Source: Clostridiales bacterium (GTDB lineage: Bacteria > Bacillota > Clostridia > Lachnospirales > Lachnospiraceae). Taken from it: 64,000 nt of DNA. Each line of letters begins with the position of its first letter. Within the stretch, counting starts at the first letter, position 1. Made by a program: the position numbers and the translations under genes. The stretch is taken from the NCBI GenBank assembly GCA_021202925.1, contig JAJQCD010000004.1, forward strand, positions 1 through 64,000, given 5' to 3'. The notes under the pieces were generated by a model. It had not been told where the DNA came from. It saw nothing but the letters and a program-made list of their open reading frames with translations, and did no database searches. Shown here one piece after another: positions 8,051 through 15,446 of this stretch.

Positions 8051-9898
8051 ATGGAAAAATCATTAGCTTGCAAAACAAGAGGAAACAGCAGCCCGCAGGG
8101 AAAGGAGCGTATATTCTTTACCTGCCATCCGGAAGATTTCAGCAACTATTTTGAGCCTATCTGTGAAGAAATCTTTAAGACTCAGAACTGTGCGGTCTGG
8201 TATGATGAAAAGCCAGAGATTGCATGGAATCCGGAAGAGATGGATACGGAACTTGGCCGGATGCAGTTATTTGTGATTCCAATTACAAGCAGGTTCCTCT
8301 ATAAAGAAAACAGCGCACGGGAAGTTCTTTTCCGTTTTGCTGTGGAACATCACATCCCTGTTCTGCCATTGATGCAGGAGCGTGGCCTTGAGGAGGGCTT
8401 TAACCGTATCTGCGGTGATTTGCAGTTCTTGGATAAAAATGCAGCAAGATCGGATCCGACGGCACTGCCTTATGATCAGAAGCTGGAGCGTTTCCTCGCT
8501 TCCGTACTTTTGGGCGATGAACTGGCTGAGAAAGTACGGAAGGCGTTTGATGCGTACATTTTTTTAAGCTATCGGAAAAAAGATCGGACATATGCGCAGG
8601 AACTGATGCGTCTAATTCATCAGAATGATTTTTGCCGTGATATCGCGATCTGGTATGATGAGTTCCTTGTGCCCGGCGAGAACTTTAACCATGCCATCCA
8701 GGACGCTATGGAGAAAAGTGAACTTTTTACATTTGTGGTGACGCCGAACCTGCTGGAACCGGATAATTACGTAATGAAAGAAGAATATCCTGCTGCAAAG
8801 GAAAACGGGAAACCGATCCTGCCGGCGGAGATGGCGATCACTGACCGCCAGGCACTTCTGGAAAGCTATAGTGAGATTCCGGAGCCGGTGGATGCTCATA
8901 ACGCTCCGGTACTTTCCAAAGCTTTGATGCAAGGGCTTTGCAATCTGGCGATTGCGGAGCGTAACGATGAATCCGAACATCTTTTTTTCATTGGGCTGGC
9001 ATATTTGAGCGGAATTGATGTTGAAGAAAACCGGGAACAGGGGGTACAGTTGATTACGACAGCAGCAGAAAGAGAACTCCCGGAGGCGATGGAAAAACTT
9101 AGCCAGATGTACAAGTCTGGTGAAGGTGTTGAGCGGGATAATGAAGCGTCGGTACAATGGCTGGAAAAGCTGGCTGATTATTGGGAGAAAAAGTTTGCAG
9201 AGAGTGGAAGACAGGAAGATGAGGAAAGATGGTGGTTAGCTCTTGCAAATTTAGGAGTAATGTGGCATGTAATGGACAAATTGGAGCCTGAGGCACATGT
9301 TTATAATAGATTATTAGATGTATCAGAGCGCATGTTGGAACAATTTCCAAGTACATACCACAAACATTTATTGAGCATTAGCTATAGGAATATGGGATAT
9401 ATCTGTAATGCAGAAAGGAACTTCGGAGGAGCCAGAACTTGGTATGAGAAAGCATTGGAGATCTGCGAAGGGGCGGAGACGTCTCGGTGGAACCTGAGCG
9501 CCGTTTATATTGATCTGGGGGATATCTGTAATGCAGAAGGGAATTTCGGAGGAGCCAGAATTTGGTATGAGAAAACATTAGAGATCCGCGAAAAATTGGG
9601 TAGGGAGATGGGAACTGAGGAGTCGTGGTGGAATCTGAGCGCTATCTATGTAAGAATGGGAAATGTCTGTAAAGTAGAAAGGAACTTAGGTGGAGCCAGA
9701 GTCTGGTATGAGAAGGATGTGGAGATTTGCGAAAAATTGAGCAGGGAAACGGGGGCGGAGGCATCGCGGTGGAATCTGAGTGCCAGCTATACAAGGATGG
9801 GAAATATCTGTGAAGCAGAAGGTAATCCAGAAGAAGCAAGTGCTTGGTATGAGAAGGCTATGGAGATCGACGCAAAATTAAGTTCTGGATTAAATTAA
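8051..9898 (+). CDS. Tandem TIR/Sel1/TPR protein
   Basis: A 615-residue protein. A first TIR-like domain lies at about 18-125 (IFFTCHPEDF, WYDE). A second, better conserved TIR domain lies at about 167-260, with YIFLSYRKK, IWYDEF and YVMKEEYPAA; the EE there is the likely catalytic position. Sel1-like repeats cover about 310-375 and TPR units continue to the end. The last four TPR units are near copies at DNA level. TIR enzymes act on NAD+ in bacterial immunity, while TPRs sense partners. The order (sensor repeats C-terminal, effector N-terminal) fits a ligand-triggered effector, but activation and target are unknown. It is the full-length paralogue of the gene at 65. Confidence 0.78.
   Translation: MEKSLACKTRGNSSPQGKERIFFTCHPEDFSNYFEPICEEIFKTQNCAVWYDEKPEIAWNPEEMDTELGRMQLFVIPITSRFLYKENSAREVLFRFAVEHHIPVLPLMQERGLEEGFNRICGDLQFLDKNAARSDPTALPYDQKLERFLASVLLGDELAEKVRKAFDAYIFLSYRKKDRTYAQELMRLIHQNDFCRDIAIWYDEFLVPGENFNHAIQDAMEKSELFTFVVTPNLLEPDNYVMKEEYPAAKENGKPILPAEMAITDRQALLESYSEIPEPVDAHNAPVLSKALMQGLCNLAIAERNDESEHLFFIGLAYLSGIDVEENREQGVQLITTAAERELPEAMEKLSQMYKSGEGVERDNEASVQWLEKLADYWEKKFAESGRQEDEERWWLALANLGVMWHVMDKLEPEAHVYNRLLDVSERMLEQFPSTYHKHLLSISYRNMGYICNAERNFGGARTWYEKALEICEGAETSRWNLSAVYIDLGDICNAEGNFGGARIWYEKTLEIREKLGREMGTEESWWNLSAIYVRMGNVCKVERNLGGARVWYEKDVEICEKLSRETGAEASRWNLSASYTRMGNICEAEGNPEEASAWYEKAMEIDAKLSSGLN
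9401..9870 (+). repeat. DNA-level tandem TPR units
   Basis: Four related units begin at about 9401, 9524, 9665 and 9806, giving steps of 123, 141 and 141 bp (41 and 47 residues). Each carries an ATCTGTAATGCAGAA-like block, GGAGCCAGA, TGGTATGAGAA and GAGATCTGCGAA, followed by a GGTGGAATCTGAGC-like block. The first unit lacks seven residues present in the next two. Such similarity at DNA level indicates recent expansion and a site where repeat number may vary. Confidence 0.75.
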
Positions 9899-10176
9899 GC
9901 TTGACATAATGGTATTACATAATGCAAGAAAAAATGGCATCTATTATCCGAACAATATACAAAAATCAGAATTGTATGTTTTGTATTTATGGTTGTATTG
10001 TAGTATGAGCGACCAGACAGTAAAATCAACCGCCGGAATCGGGACTTTCGAATAACTGTTATACGAGCTGGTTTTATATCCCCCCCCTCTGTCAGGAGAG
10101 AATATCGCTATGCTATACTTGCATTGTAAAAGATATCCAGTATTTTTTCCAATATCATTTCAAGGAGGTGTATATT
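9899..10176 (+). other. Intergenic stretch with gene remnant and C-run promoter
   Basis: About 280 bp without a convincing gene. It contains an 18-bp copy (10046-10063) of the last codons of the gene at 6568; in one frame it reads LSNNCYTSW, compared with FSNNCYINF there. This suggests a decayed third member of that family or a recombination junction. C-run promoter D follows directly at 10080. Confidence 0.4.
10080..10119 (+). promoter_or_regulatory. C-run promoter, copy D
   Basis: Eight C (10080-10087), 26 nt, then TATACT (10114-10119) with an extended TGC (TATGCTATACT). It is the closest relative of the promoter at 4958. It drives the 38-residue zinc-ribbon gene at 10177, which has a strong AAGGAGGTG site. 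Confidence 0.55.
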
Positions 10177-10293
10177 ATGAAGCGTGTGCTTTGCCCGTGC
10201 TGTGGATTCCTTGCGCGTAAGTGTTGCTCTGAGGATGGAAAACGATGGAGGTATATATGTGAGCGCTGTGGGACTATCTTTTCCGTTGATTGA
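10177..10293 (+). CDS. 38-residue zinc-ribbon miniprotein
   Basis: The ATG at 10177 lies 7 nt after AAGGAGGTG and the frame ends with TGA at 10291-10293. The protein begins MKRVLCPCCGFLARKCC and ends ERCGTIFSVD. The pairs CPCCG and CERCG form a classic zinc ribbon, with two extra Cys (KCC). Such very small ribbons can bind nucleic acid or serve as structural partners. It sits alone between C-run promoter D and module B. The strong ribosome binding site and clean promoter support it as a real gene; function is unknown. Confidence 0.65.
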   Translation: MKRVLCPCCGFLARKCCSEDGKRWRYICERCGTIFSVD

Positions 10294-10358
10294 ATGGATC
10301 GGAGCTGCCGTATGACTGAAGGGAATTCAGTCGCTAACCGAACATAATTGCCTTGCCG

Positions 10359-10404
10359 GAAGTCCCGGAGGAGTGACAACAATCTCTCTTCCGGGACTTT
10401 CTTA
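10359..10404 (+). terminator. Terminator after the 38-residue gene
   Basis: AAGTCCCGG (10360-10368) pairs with CCGGGACTT (10391-10399), and the stem is followed by TTCTTATG. It corresponds to the terminator at 3728 in module A and separates the zinc-ribbon gene from the next C-run promoter. Confidence 0.55.
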
Positions 10405-10408
10405 TGTT

Positions 10409-10445
10409 CCCCCCTTTAAAGAGGGATTTCCTTATGATGTATAAT
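10409..10445 (+). promoter_or_regulatory. C-run promoter, copy B
   Basis: Six C (10409-10414), 25 nt, then a perfect TATAAT (10440-10445) preceded by TATGATG. No -35 hexamer is recognisable in the interval. It precedes two miniprotein genes (10492, 10661) and possibly the VirD4-like gene at 10853, since no terminator is visible between them. Confidence 0.6.
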
Positions 10446-10491
10446 GATAACAACAGAAAAACAAATAACACACTATCGATGAAAGAGGGAA

Positions 10492-10647
10492 ATGGCAATG
10501 CGGCATTTGCTTTTAATTATAATCTGCATAAAGCTCTTTTTTATCCAATGCAGGATTTTACATCTGGCATGTAAAATCCTATCAGAAGTGATAGGTATGT
10601 TTTTGTTCCTGCTGTTAGTATTTATAATCGCTAAAATATTTTTCTAA
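10492..10647 (+). CDS. 51-residue small membrane protein
   Basis: The ATG at 10492 follows AAAGAGGG and the frame ends with TAA at 10645-10647. Two hydrophobic segments are visible, LLLIIICIKLFFI near the N-terminus and GMFLFLLLVFIIAKIFF at the end, joined by a short basic, Cys-containing linker. It is almost certainly membrane-embedded. The next gene starts 13 bp downstream, so the two are cotranscribed from C-run promoter B. Function unknown. Small hydrophobic proteins in defence islands are sometimes toxins or membrane effectors, which is speculation here. Confidence 0.5.
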   Translation: MAMRHLLLIIICIKLFFIQCRILHLACKILSEVIGMFLFLLLVFIIAKIFF

Positions 10648-10660
10648 GGAGGAGATGCAG

Positions 10661-10798
10661 ATGAAACGAATAACCAGAATGAGATTTAAGAGCCAGATGT
10701 TCGAATGCTCGCAGTGTGGGTATTATATACCGATGCTTGTAAGATGGGATACCGCCACCTGCCCAAGATGTGGAGGAACGATGTATCGGAACAGTTAG
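10661..10798 (+). CDS. 45-residue zinc-ribbon miniprotein
   Basis: The ATG at 10661 lies 8 nt after TAAGGAGGAG. The protein has CSQCG and CPRCGG pairs separated by about 15 residues, a compact zinc ribbon, after a basic N-terminus (MKRITRMRFK). It follows the 51-residue membrane gene by 13 bp and precedes the VirD4-like gene by 54 bp. It resembles the miniprotein at 10177 in type (MKR start, two CxxC pairs) but differs in sequence. Nucleic-acid binding is plausible, unproven. Confidence 0.65.
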   Translation: MKRITRMRFKSQMFECSQCGYYIPMLVRWDTATCPRCGGTMYRNS

Positions 10799-10852
10799 AT
10801 CAGATTGTTTACATACCGACCGAAAACAGGAAATATAGAAAGGACGAATCTT

Positions 10853-12337
10853 ATGAATAATGAATATTACAAGTCGGTTTTTGGCGATGATGGCAGCAAT
10901 GTTATGGTCGAAGGACCAGCGGAAAGTGAAAAAATGAAATCCCTGGTAATTCCATGGGTGAGTAGCAGGATCGACGCAAACGAGTCCTTTATATGCGTGG
11001 AAGGTTCAGACATAATTTTGCAGGACACCTTCCAGAAAGCGAAGGAAATGGGTTATAAGACGTTCATCCTGAACCTGAAAACTCCAAACAAATCATCCGA
11101 TCACTGGAATCCGCTTGGGGGCATGTTTCAGGCGTACCATTCCGGCGACGCCGGACAAAAGGACTGGGTGCTGGGTAATCTGCTGTGTATCGCGCAGGCG
11201 CTGATACCGTATGATGAAAACAGCCGTGACCTTTTTGTAGCGTGCGCGGAGGCACTTTTTATGTGCGCGGAGAAGGAAGACGAGATTACTTTGGGTAACA
11301 TATATCGCATGATTATGAATAGCGAGGAACGCATTGATTTTTCCGGTTCTGCGTTAGCGGAGTTCTTTCGGCTCATTGTGGGGCAGGAGGAAAACGCATA
11401 TTTGAAAGCGGCCAGTTTCCTCCTGTGCAGGGATACGGAAACCAGGAGCAGGATCCTTCTGGAAGTTATAAAGGCGCTTTCATTCCTCTTTACGGATCCG
11501 TCAACAAAAAATCTGTTCGCCCATAATGGTTTTGACATTTGGGATATAAAAGACACAGAAAAATGGGCAATCTATATTATTTTATCGGATGAGACGCGGA
11601 GATTTCATCATGTCGCCACAATGTTTATGAAACTCCTGCATCATCATCTGGTGAGAATTGCCGATCACAATGGAGGCAGCCTGAAAAAACGTTTCAACTT
11701 CATATGCTGTGAGTTTGCGGAGTACAAACTTCCGGATGTGGATATGATGCTGTTCGGTTCAGCCAGGAGAGATATCCGGTTTTTTCTGTCTTTTCAAAGC
11801 CACGAAAAACTTCTTCTACGATACGGACACGATGCTGCTATGGTTATGAAGAACAGTTGCCCGATCCAATACCGTTTCCCTTTCCCCAATAGCGTAACCA
11901 TTTGTAAAAGCGATGAGCTATCCGAAAGGGAGGATCAGGAAACTATGGCGCGTACATCCGTGCAGCTGCCGGAATTGAGTGAAGATGAGGATATGCCTGA
12001 TCCGGTTTATGACATCATTCAGGTCCTCGAAGAGAGGAAAAAAAGGAAGCGGAAGGAATGGGAAGAGAAGGAGGAAGAATTGCTGAAAGAGATAGAAGAA
12101 CAGGGAATCCGCATGGAGGAGGACGGCTCTGTCAGCCGGCTTATTTGCAGTAAAGAAAAGCTGGATGAGCTTAAATGTGAGGGCGAAGAACCTCCTACCG
12201 ACGAAGAGCTGGACGAGATGATGTCTTTGATTGAAGATATGGATTTATCAGACATGAAAGAGAAGCTCAGGGAAAATATAAAACGGATGGGAGATGCAGA
12301 TGGAGATAACAATAACACGGACAATTCTGATCAGTGA
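10853..12337 (+). CDS. VirD4/TraG-like protein lacking a normal Walker A motif
   Basis: About 494 residues from the ATG at 10853 (AAAGGA site); a TTG at 10805 is a weaker start. The layout follows VirD4/TraG coupling ATPases: NVMVEGPAESEKMKS at 17-30 replaces the nucleotide-binding loop, FICVEGSD stands where TDPKGE would be, then YKTFILNL and WNPLGG. FNFICCEFAEYK at about 281-292 replaces the hhhhDEFA Walker B, and FQSHEKLLLRYG stands where the LQS...Y segment lies. The loop lacks the second Gly and the Thr/Ser, and the Walker B Asp is Cys, so ATP hydrolysis is doubtful. No N-terminal membrane helices. The C-terminal 110 residues are a charged coiled coil. It overlaps the phosphatase gene by 44 bp. 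Likely a domesticated conjugation protein. Confidence 0.6.
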   Translation: MNNEYYKSVFGDDGSNVMVEGPAESEKMKSLVIPWVSSRIDANESFICVEGSDIILQDTFQKAKEMGYKTFILNLKTPNKSSDHWNPLGGMFQAYHSGDAGQKDWVLGNLLCIAQALIPYDENSRDLFVACAEALFMCAEKEDEITLGNIYRMIMNSEERIDFSGSALAEFFRLIVGQEENAYLKAASFLLCRDTETRSRILLEVIKALSFLFTDPSTKNLFAHNGFDIWDIKDTEKWAIYIILSDETRRFHHVATMFMKLLHHHLVRIADHNGGSLKKRFNFICCEFAEYKLPDVDMMLFGSARRDIRFFLSFQSHEKLLLRYGHDAAMVMKNSCPIQYRFPFPNSVTICKSDELSEREDQETMARTSVQLPELSEDEDMPDPVYDIIQVLEERKKRKRKEWEEKEEELLKEIEEQGIRMEEDGSVSRLICSKEKLDELKCEGEEPPTDEELDEMMSLIEDMDLSDMKEKLRENIKRMGDADGDNNNTDNSDQ

Positions 12338-13010
12338 CATACACGGGTGCTATAATGAACTGAGACGATTGCTTGAAAAAGTTCATTTTTCGACCCGGGA
12401 GGATAGGCTTATCCTCCTGGGAGATCTGTTTGACCGCGGGTCGGGGTCATTCGAGGTCTACTGCTTTGTAAAACGTTTAAAAGAGCAGATGAAAGAGAGA
12501 TGTATTCTCATCCGCGGCAATCATGAGGATATGTTTTTAAGAGCGGAGGAAGAAGAAAAGGCAAAACGAATGTGGCTCAGGAATGGCGGGATTGAGACGT
12601 GCGAGTCTTTTCGGCAGCATCAGGCAGATATCAACGAATGCGCATCATTTATCGAAAAAAACACGGTTTTGTATTATATTGACGACCGGTTCCAATGCGT
12701 TCATGCCGGTCTCGATTCGGAAAACCCTGAGAATAATGATCCGCATACGTTGCTCTGGAATGGCTATGTCACGGATAATTATTATGAGGGCAAGCTTACC
12801 ATGGTGGGGCATGTGCCGCTTTTAAATGAAGTGATTTACCTGAACGGCGACTCGGAAAATAATGTCAATCTTCCTCTGCATGAAATGATCAGGCTCCCAG
12901 AGACAGGCATGATTTTTCTTGATGGAGGATGCGTGTTCGGAGGCAGGCTGACAGCGATGGTGATAGGCGAGGGATGTTTTTATGTCGAAGCTGTTATGTA
13001 CGGAGAATAA
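12294..13010 (+). CDS. PPP-type metallophosphoesterase
   Basis: A 238-residue calcineurin-like phosphoesterase. The motifs are in order: SDIHG (14-18), GDLFDRG (43-49), GNHED (75-79), then VHAG and MVGH further on. This is the signature of the PrpA/Ser-Thr phosphatase and diadenosine tetraphosphatase group, which uses two metal ions. The substrate could be phosphoprotein or a dinucleotide. It overlaps the VirD4-like gene by 44 bp, implying translational coupling, and is followed by a 79-residue gene and a TatD-type hydrolase. Bases 12826-12869 inside it are duplicated at 14307-14350. Confidence 0.85.
   Translation: MQMEITITRTILISDIHGCYNELRRLLEKVHFSTREDRLILLGDLFDRGSGSFEVYCFVKRLKEQMKERCILIRGNHEDMFLRAEEEEKAKRMWLRNGGIETCESFRQHQADINECASFIEKNTVLYYIDDRFQCVHAGLDSENPENNDPHTLLWNGYVTDNYYEGKLTMVGHVPLLNEVIYLNGDSENNVNLPLHEMIRLPETGMIFLDGGCVFGGRLTAMVIGEGCFYVEAVMYGE
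12826..12869 (+). repeat. 44-bp direct repeat, copy inside the phosphatase gene
   Basis: Encodes NEVIYLNGDSENNVN of the phosphoesterase. It matches 14307-14350 with one mismatch in 44 bases (38 identical, one change, five identical). The copies are 1,481 bp apart in the same orientation and bracket the end of the phosphatase, the 79-residue gene and the TatD gene. Confidence 0.85.
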
Positions 13011-13087
13011 AAGCCGGATGTTAAAAGTGTGGCCGGAACAGGGAAAAATGTTGTTGAGCACAAAGAAATATAAGTGAGGTGTTCGGA

Positions 13088-13327
13088 ATGGAACCAAACA
13101 ATACTCTGTCCAGAGAGGTGCTGCTGGAATTGCCGGTTTCGATTAACAGCTACATCGTGTTGCGGGATTATATTATTCATCACGCAGACAGAGAGCTCTA
13201 CAAAAAATTTATACTACAATACAAAGAAGTTTGCCCTGGTTACGAGATGGCGAGAATTCTGGAACTGGTAAACTACATGTTTTATGGTGAAGATCCATAC
13301 GAGATCATCGGACTGGTTTTTACCTGA
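13088..13327 (+). CDS. Uncharacterised 79-residue protein
   Basis: The ATG at 13088 follows GTGAGGTG; another in-frame ATG at 13079 is too close to that site. The protein (MEPNNTLSREVLLELPVSIN...) is helical and acidic with no Cys motif and no signal peptide. It lies between the phosphatase and the TatD gene, 28 bp before the latter, inside the segment bracketed by the 44-bp repeat. I do not recognise it; it may be a small partner of TatD. Confidence 0.5.
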   Translation: MEPNNTLSREVLLELPVSINSYIVLRDYIIHHADRELYKKFILQYKEVCPGYEMARILELVNYMFYGEDPYEIIGLVFT

Positions 13328-13355
13328 AGGGGAGAGGTACTGAAGGAGACGAAAA

Positions 13356-14273
13356 ATGAAATTTATTGATTCCCATACGCATTTAGACCATAAACGGTTT
13401 GATGATAATCGCAATGCGATTATTGAGATGTCTCACGAAGCAGGCATTGAATATATGATTAATCCCGCGATTGATTTTAGCAGCAACTATACAATGAGAG
13501 AATGCCTGGATCCATACGAATTTATCAGGTATGGAGTGGGTATTCATCCAAATTATTTGGGGACAGACTGGATGACCGACGAAGAGAGGATGTCCGGTTT
13601 AACAGAACTGCTCATAAAAAATAAATCATCAAAAAGGATTGTTGCCATAGGAGAAACCGGACTTGATTATTACCGGCTGACTCGTGATAAAAACGGAGAG
13701 CCTGATGAAAACGGCCTCACAAAATTACGCAGACAACATTACTGGTTTCGTAAACACCTGTATTTAGCCTGCAGGACAAAACTTCCGCTTATTTTACACA
13801 TCAGAAATGCTGATATACAAATTGCCGGAGGTAAATGTCGATTAACAGAAGAAACAAAAACGGAATATGTGGATGCACATAAAGAGGCAATCAGAATCTT
13901 AAAAGAATTTGATAAGAAACTTCCTTCCAGAAAAAAGGGAGTAATTCATTGCTTTTCATCAAAAGACATAGAAGATGCGTTTACATACATTGATATGGGA
14001 TACATGCTCGGAATTGGCGGTGCGATTACTTATGAAGGACTGCCAGAATTAAAAGAAATCGTAAAACAGGTGCCGCTTCAAAATATCGTATTAGAAACCG
14101 ATTGTCCATATGTTTTTCCCACGGGAATGAATAGAGACATCGCCGGTAAGAGAAATACCCCTGTGAGTATTCCTTATATTGCACAGAAATTGGCCGAAGT
14201 TAAGGGTATCCGTCTGGAAGACGTGGCGCAAATTACAAGAGAAAATGCGTTGCAGCTTTTTCGATTGGATTAA
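13356..14273 (+). CDS. TatD-family metal-dependent hydrolase
   Basis: A 305-residue TIM-barrel amidohydrolase of the TatD type. Visible motifs are DSHTHLD near residue 5, GIHPNY, IGETGLDYY with the metal-binding Glu, HIRNAD (metal His), GVIHCFS, and LETDCPY near the end. TatD enzymes are metal-dependent deoxyribonucleases. The length is slightly above the usual 260, with an insert after HIRNAD. A TatD member is the nuclease of the Qat defence system, but no QueC-like or KAP-type partner is present, so this would be a different assembly with the phosphatase and VirD4-like protein. Confidence 0.85.
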   Translation: MKFIDSHTHLDHKRFDDNRNAIIEMSHEAGIEYMINPAIDFSSNYTMRECLDPYEFIRYGVGIHPNYLGTDWMTDEERMSGLTELLIKNKSSKRIVAIGETGLDYYRLTRDKNGEPDENGLTKLRRQHYWFRKHLYLACRTKLPLILHIRNADIQIAGGKCRLTEETKTEYVDAHKEAIRILKEFDKKLPSRKKGVIHCFSSKDIEDAFTYIDMGYMLGIGGAITYEGLPELKEIVKQVPLQNIVLETDCPYVFPTGMNRDIAGKRNTPVSIPYIAQKLAEVKGIRLEDVAQITRENALQLFRLD

Positions 14274-14306
14274 CGTCAAATGACGGTAAGGATAAATTAA
14301 GGCACT

Positions 14307-14350
14307 ATGAAGTGATTTACCTGAACGGCGACTCGGAAAATAATATCAAT
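14307..14350 (+). repeat. 44-bp direct repeat, copy after TatD
   Basis: Near-identical copy of 12826-12869 lying in non-coding sequence between tatD and the membrane protein gene at 14370. Here it encodes nothing intact, so it is the remnant: either the right part of an older phosphatase copy or a scar from insertion of the 79-residue/TatD segment. Confidence 0.85.
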
Positions 14351-14369
14351 GTTGAAATGGAGGCGTCAG

Positions 14370-15446
14370 ATGAAAATAAGGGAATATAAAAACTGTTACC
14401 GAAAAATATTAGATACTGATATACATGTCGAAATATATTATACGCTGCTGTACCAGGGGAAATTGTATTGCGCCTGCAGAAAAAAGGAATCCGAAGACCG
14501 TATTCTCATCCATTTTCAGATGGAAAAAAAACAGGAAATCAAGGCCCTTAGTATTGAAGAATCGGAAGAATTAGAGGGGGTAATTGAATGCTGTGAGGAG
14601 ATGTATTGTTCCGATGATCGCGGATTGTTTTCGGGTATTCCCCATTTTCTATATCTCTCGGATACGAAGGAGCTGGTGTCGGGGTCGAGAATACTGGAAA
14701 ACAATCTGGAATATTTTTTGAATGCAAGGCTAGAGAAAATTATTCCTACGGCGGGTCCCCTTGTCAGTAAATTCCTTTTTGCCGGATTCTTTGTGTGCAT
14801 GCTTTTTTGCCTAATGGTGACCGTAAGGACAGCTGCGGGGCATCTGGGATATCGTCAATACAGCTTCCATGGTTTTACGGTCAGCGCGACTGGTATCCTG
14901 GTACTGAGGTTTATCTGCCTGGCTTTTGCTGCCTTCCTTGTGTGGTATTTTTCCATACGGATTGCCGGGAAAAGAAAACATGGCTGTCTGTTGGCAATGG
15001 CGGCGGTATCTGCGCTTTTCCTGGGGAGCGGCTGGATGCTGGACAGGCTCAACGTGGACTTGGACGCTTACGCGTTACCAGTAGAGTATAACTATTCATA
15101 TATCAAGGAACACGGCGGCAAGGAGGGAAAGCTTGTTTTGACGGTGAATGAGGGAGGAATAGTGAGCTTGCCATGCCGGGAAAACCGGATTCCTCTTGTG
15201 CGTTATTCCAGGACAGAACCGTTTGATGTGGGAGACGGCCTTGTATTTACAGCGGCATTGCAAATGAAGGATGGCACAACAACGCAAGCGTATGAAGGCG
15301 CTTATAATGAGGAAAGCGACGCAGTAGAAATCTACGTGCCGGAGCTTGAGACGGATTATGGCTATGGCGTGCTTGTGGTTACAGCGACGAATGGACAGGA
15401 AAGCACACAGACACGGGTGACTGTGGAGGAGAGCGAAAATGACTGA
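14370..15446 (+). CDS. Membrane protein, paralogue of the gene at 16398
   Basis: About 358 residues from the ATG at 14370, which has TGGAGG 6 nt upstream; an ATG at 14349 lacks a site. A cytoplasmic N-terminal domain (about 1-135) with LLYQGKLYCACRK and GIPHFLYL is followed by three hydrophobic segments (about 138-155, 175-195, 205-220) and an outer beta-rich C-terminal domain. The gene at 16398 has the same plan and matching phrases (FLYNNRLYVCCRE, SCPHFVWL), so the two are diverged paralogues. It overlaps the next gene by 8 bp (ATGACTGA). Function unknown; a transmembrane sensor or scaffold is plausible. Confidence 0.6.
   Translation: MKIREYKNCYRKILDTDIHVEIYYTLLYQGKLYCACRKKESEDRILIHFQMEKKQEIKALSIEESEELEGVIECCEEMYCSDDRGLFSGIPHFLYLSDTKELVSGSRILENNLEYFLNARLEKIIPTAGPLVSKFLFAGFFVCMLFCLMVTVRTAAGHLGYRQYSFHGFTVSATGILVLRFICLAFAAFLVWYFSIRIAGKRKHGCLLAMAAVSALFLGSGWMLDRLNVDLDAYALPVEYNYSYIKEHGGKEGKLVLTVNEGGIVSLPCRENRIPLVRYSRTEPFDVGDGLVFTAALQMKDGTTTQAYEGAYNEESDAVEIYVPELETDYGYGVLVVTATNGQESTQTRVTVEESEND

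Larger units (their letters stand above)
10314..10448 (+). repeat. Terminator-promoter module, copy B
   Basis: This is the related copy of 3690-3815. Shared blocks are GACTGAA, GGAATTCA, the AGTCCCGG hairpin, TTTCTTA, GTTCCCCCC, and TATGATGTA followed by a -10 box. The spacing from C run to -10 is identical in the two copies (25 nt), although the bases between have changed. Confidence 0.7.

Noticed and set aside
13074-13271. Alternative frame MRCSEWNQTILCPERC over the 79-residue gene
   Set aside because: The frame starting at 13088 has a better ribosome binding site and a more protein-like composition.
10853-14273. Qat-type defence system, because of TatD
   Set aside because: No QueC-like gene, no KAP-type ATPase and no QatB-like gene; the partners are a VirD4-like protein and a phosphatase.
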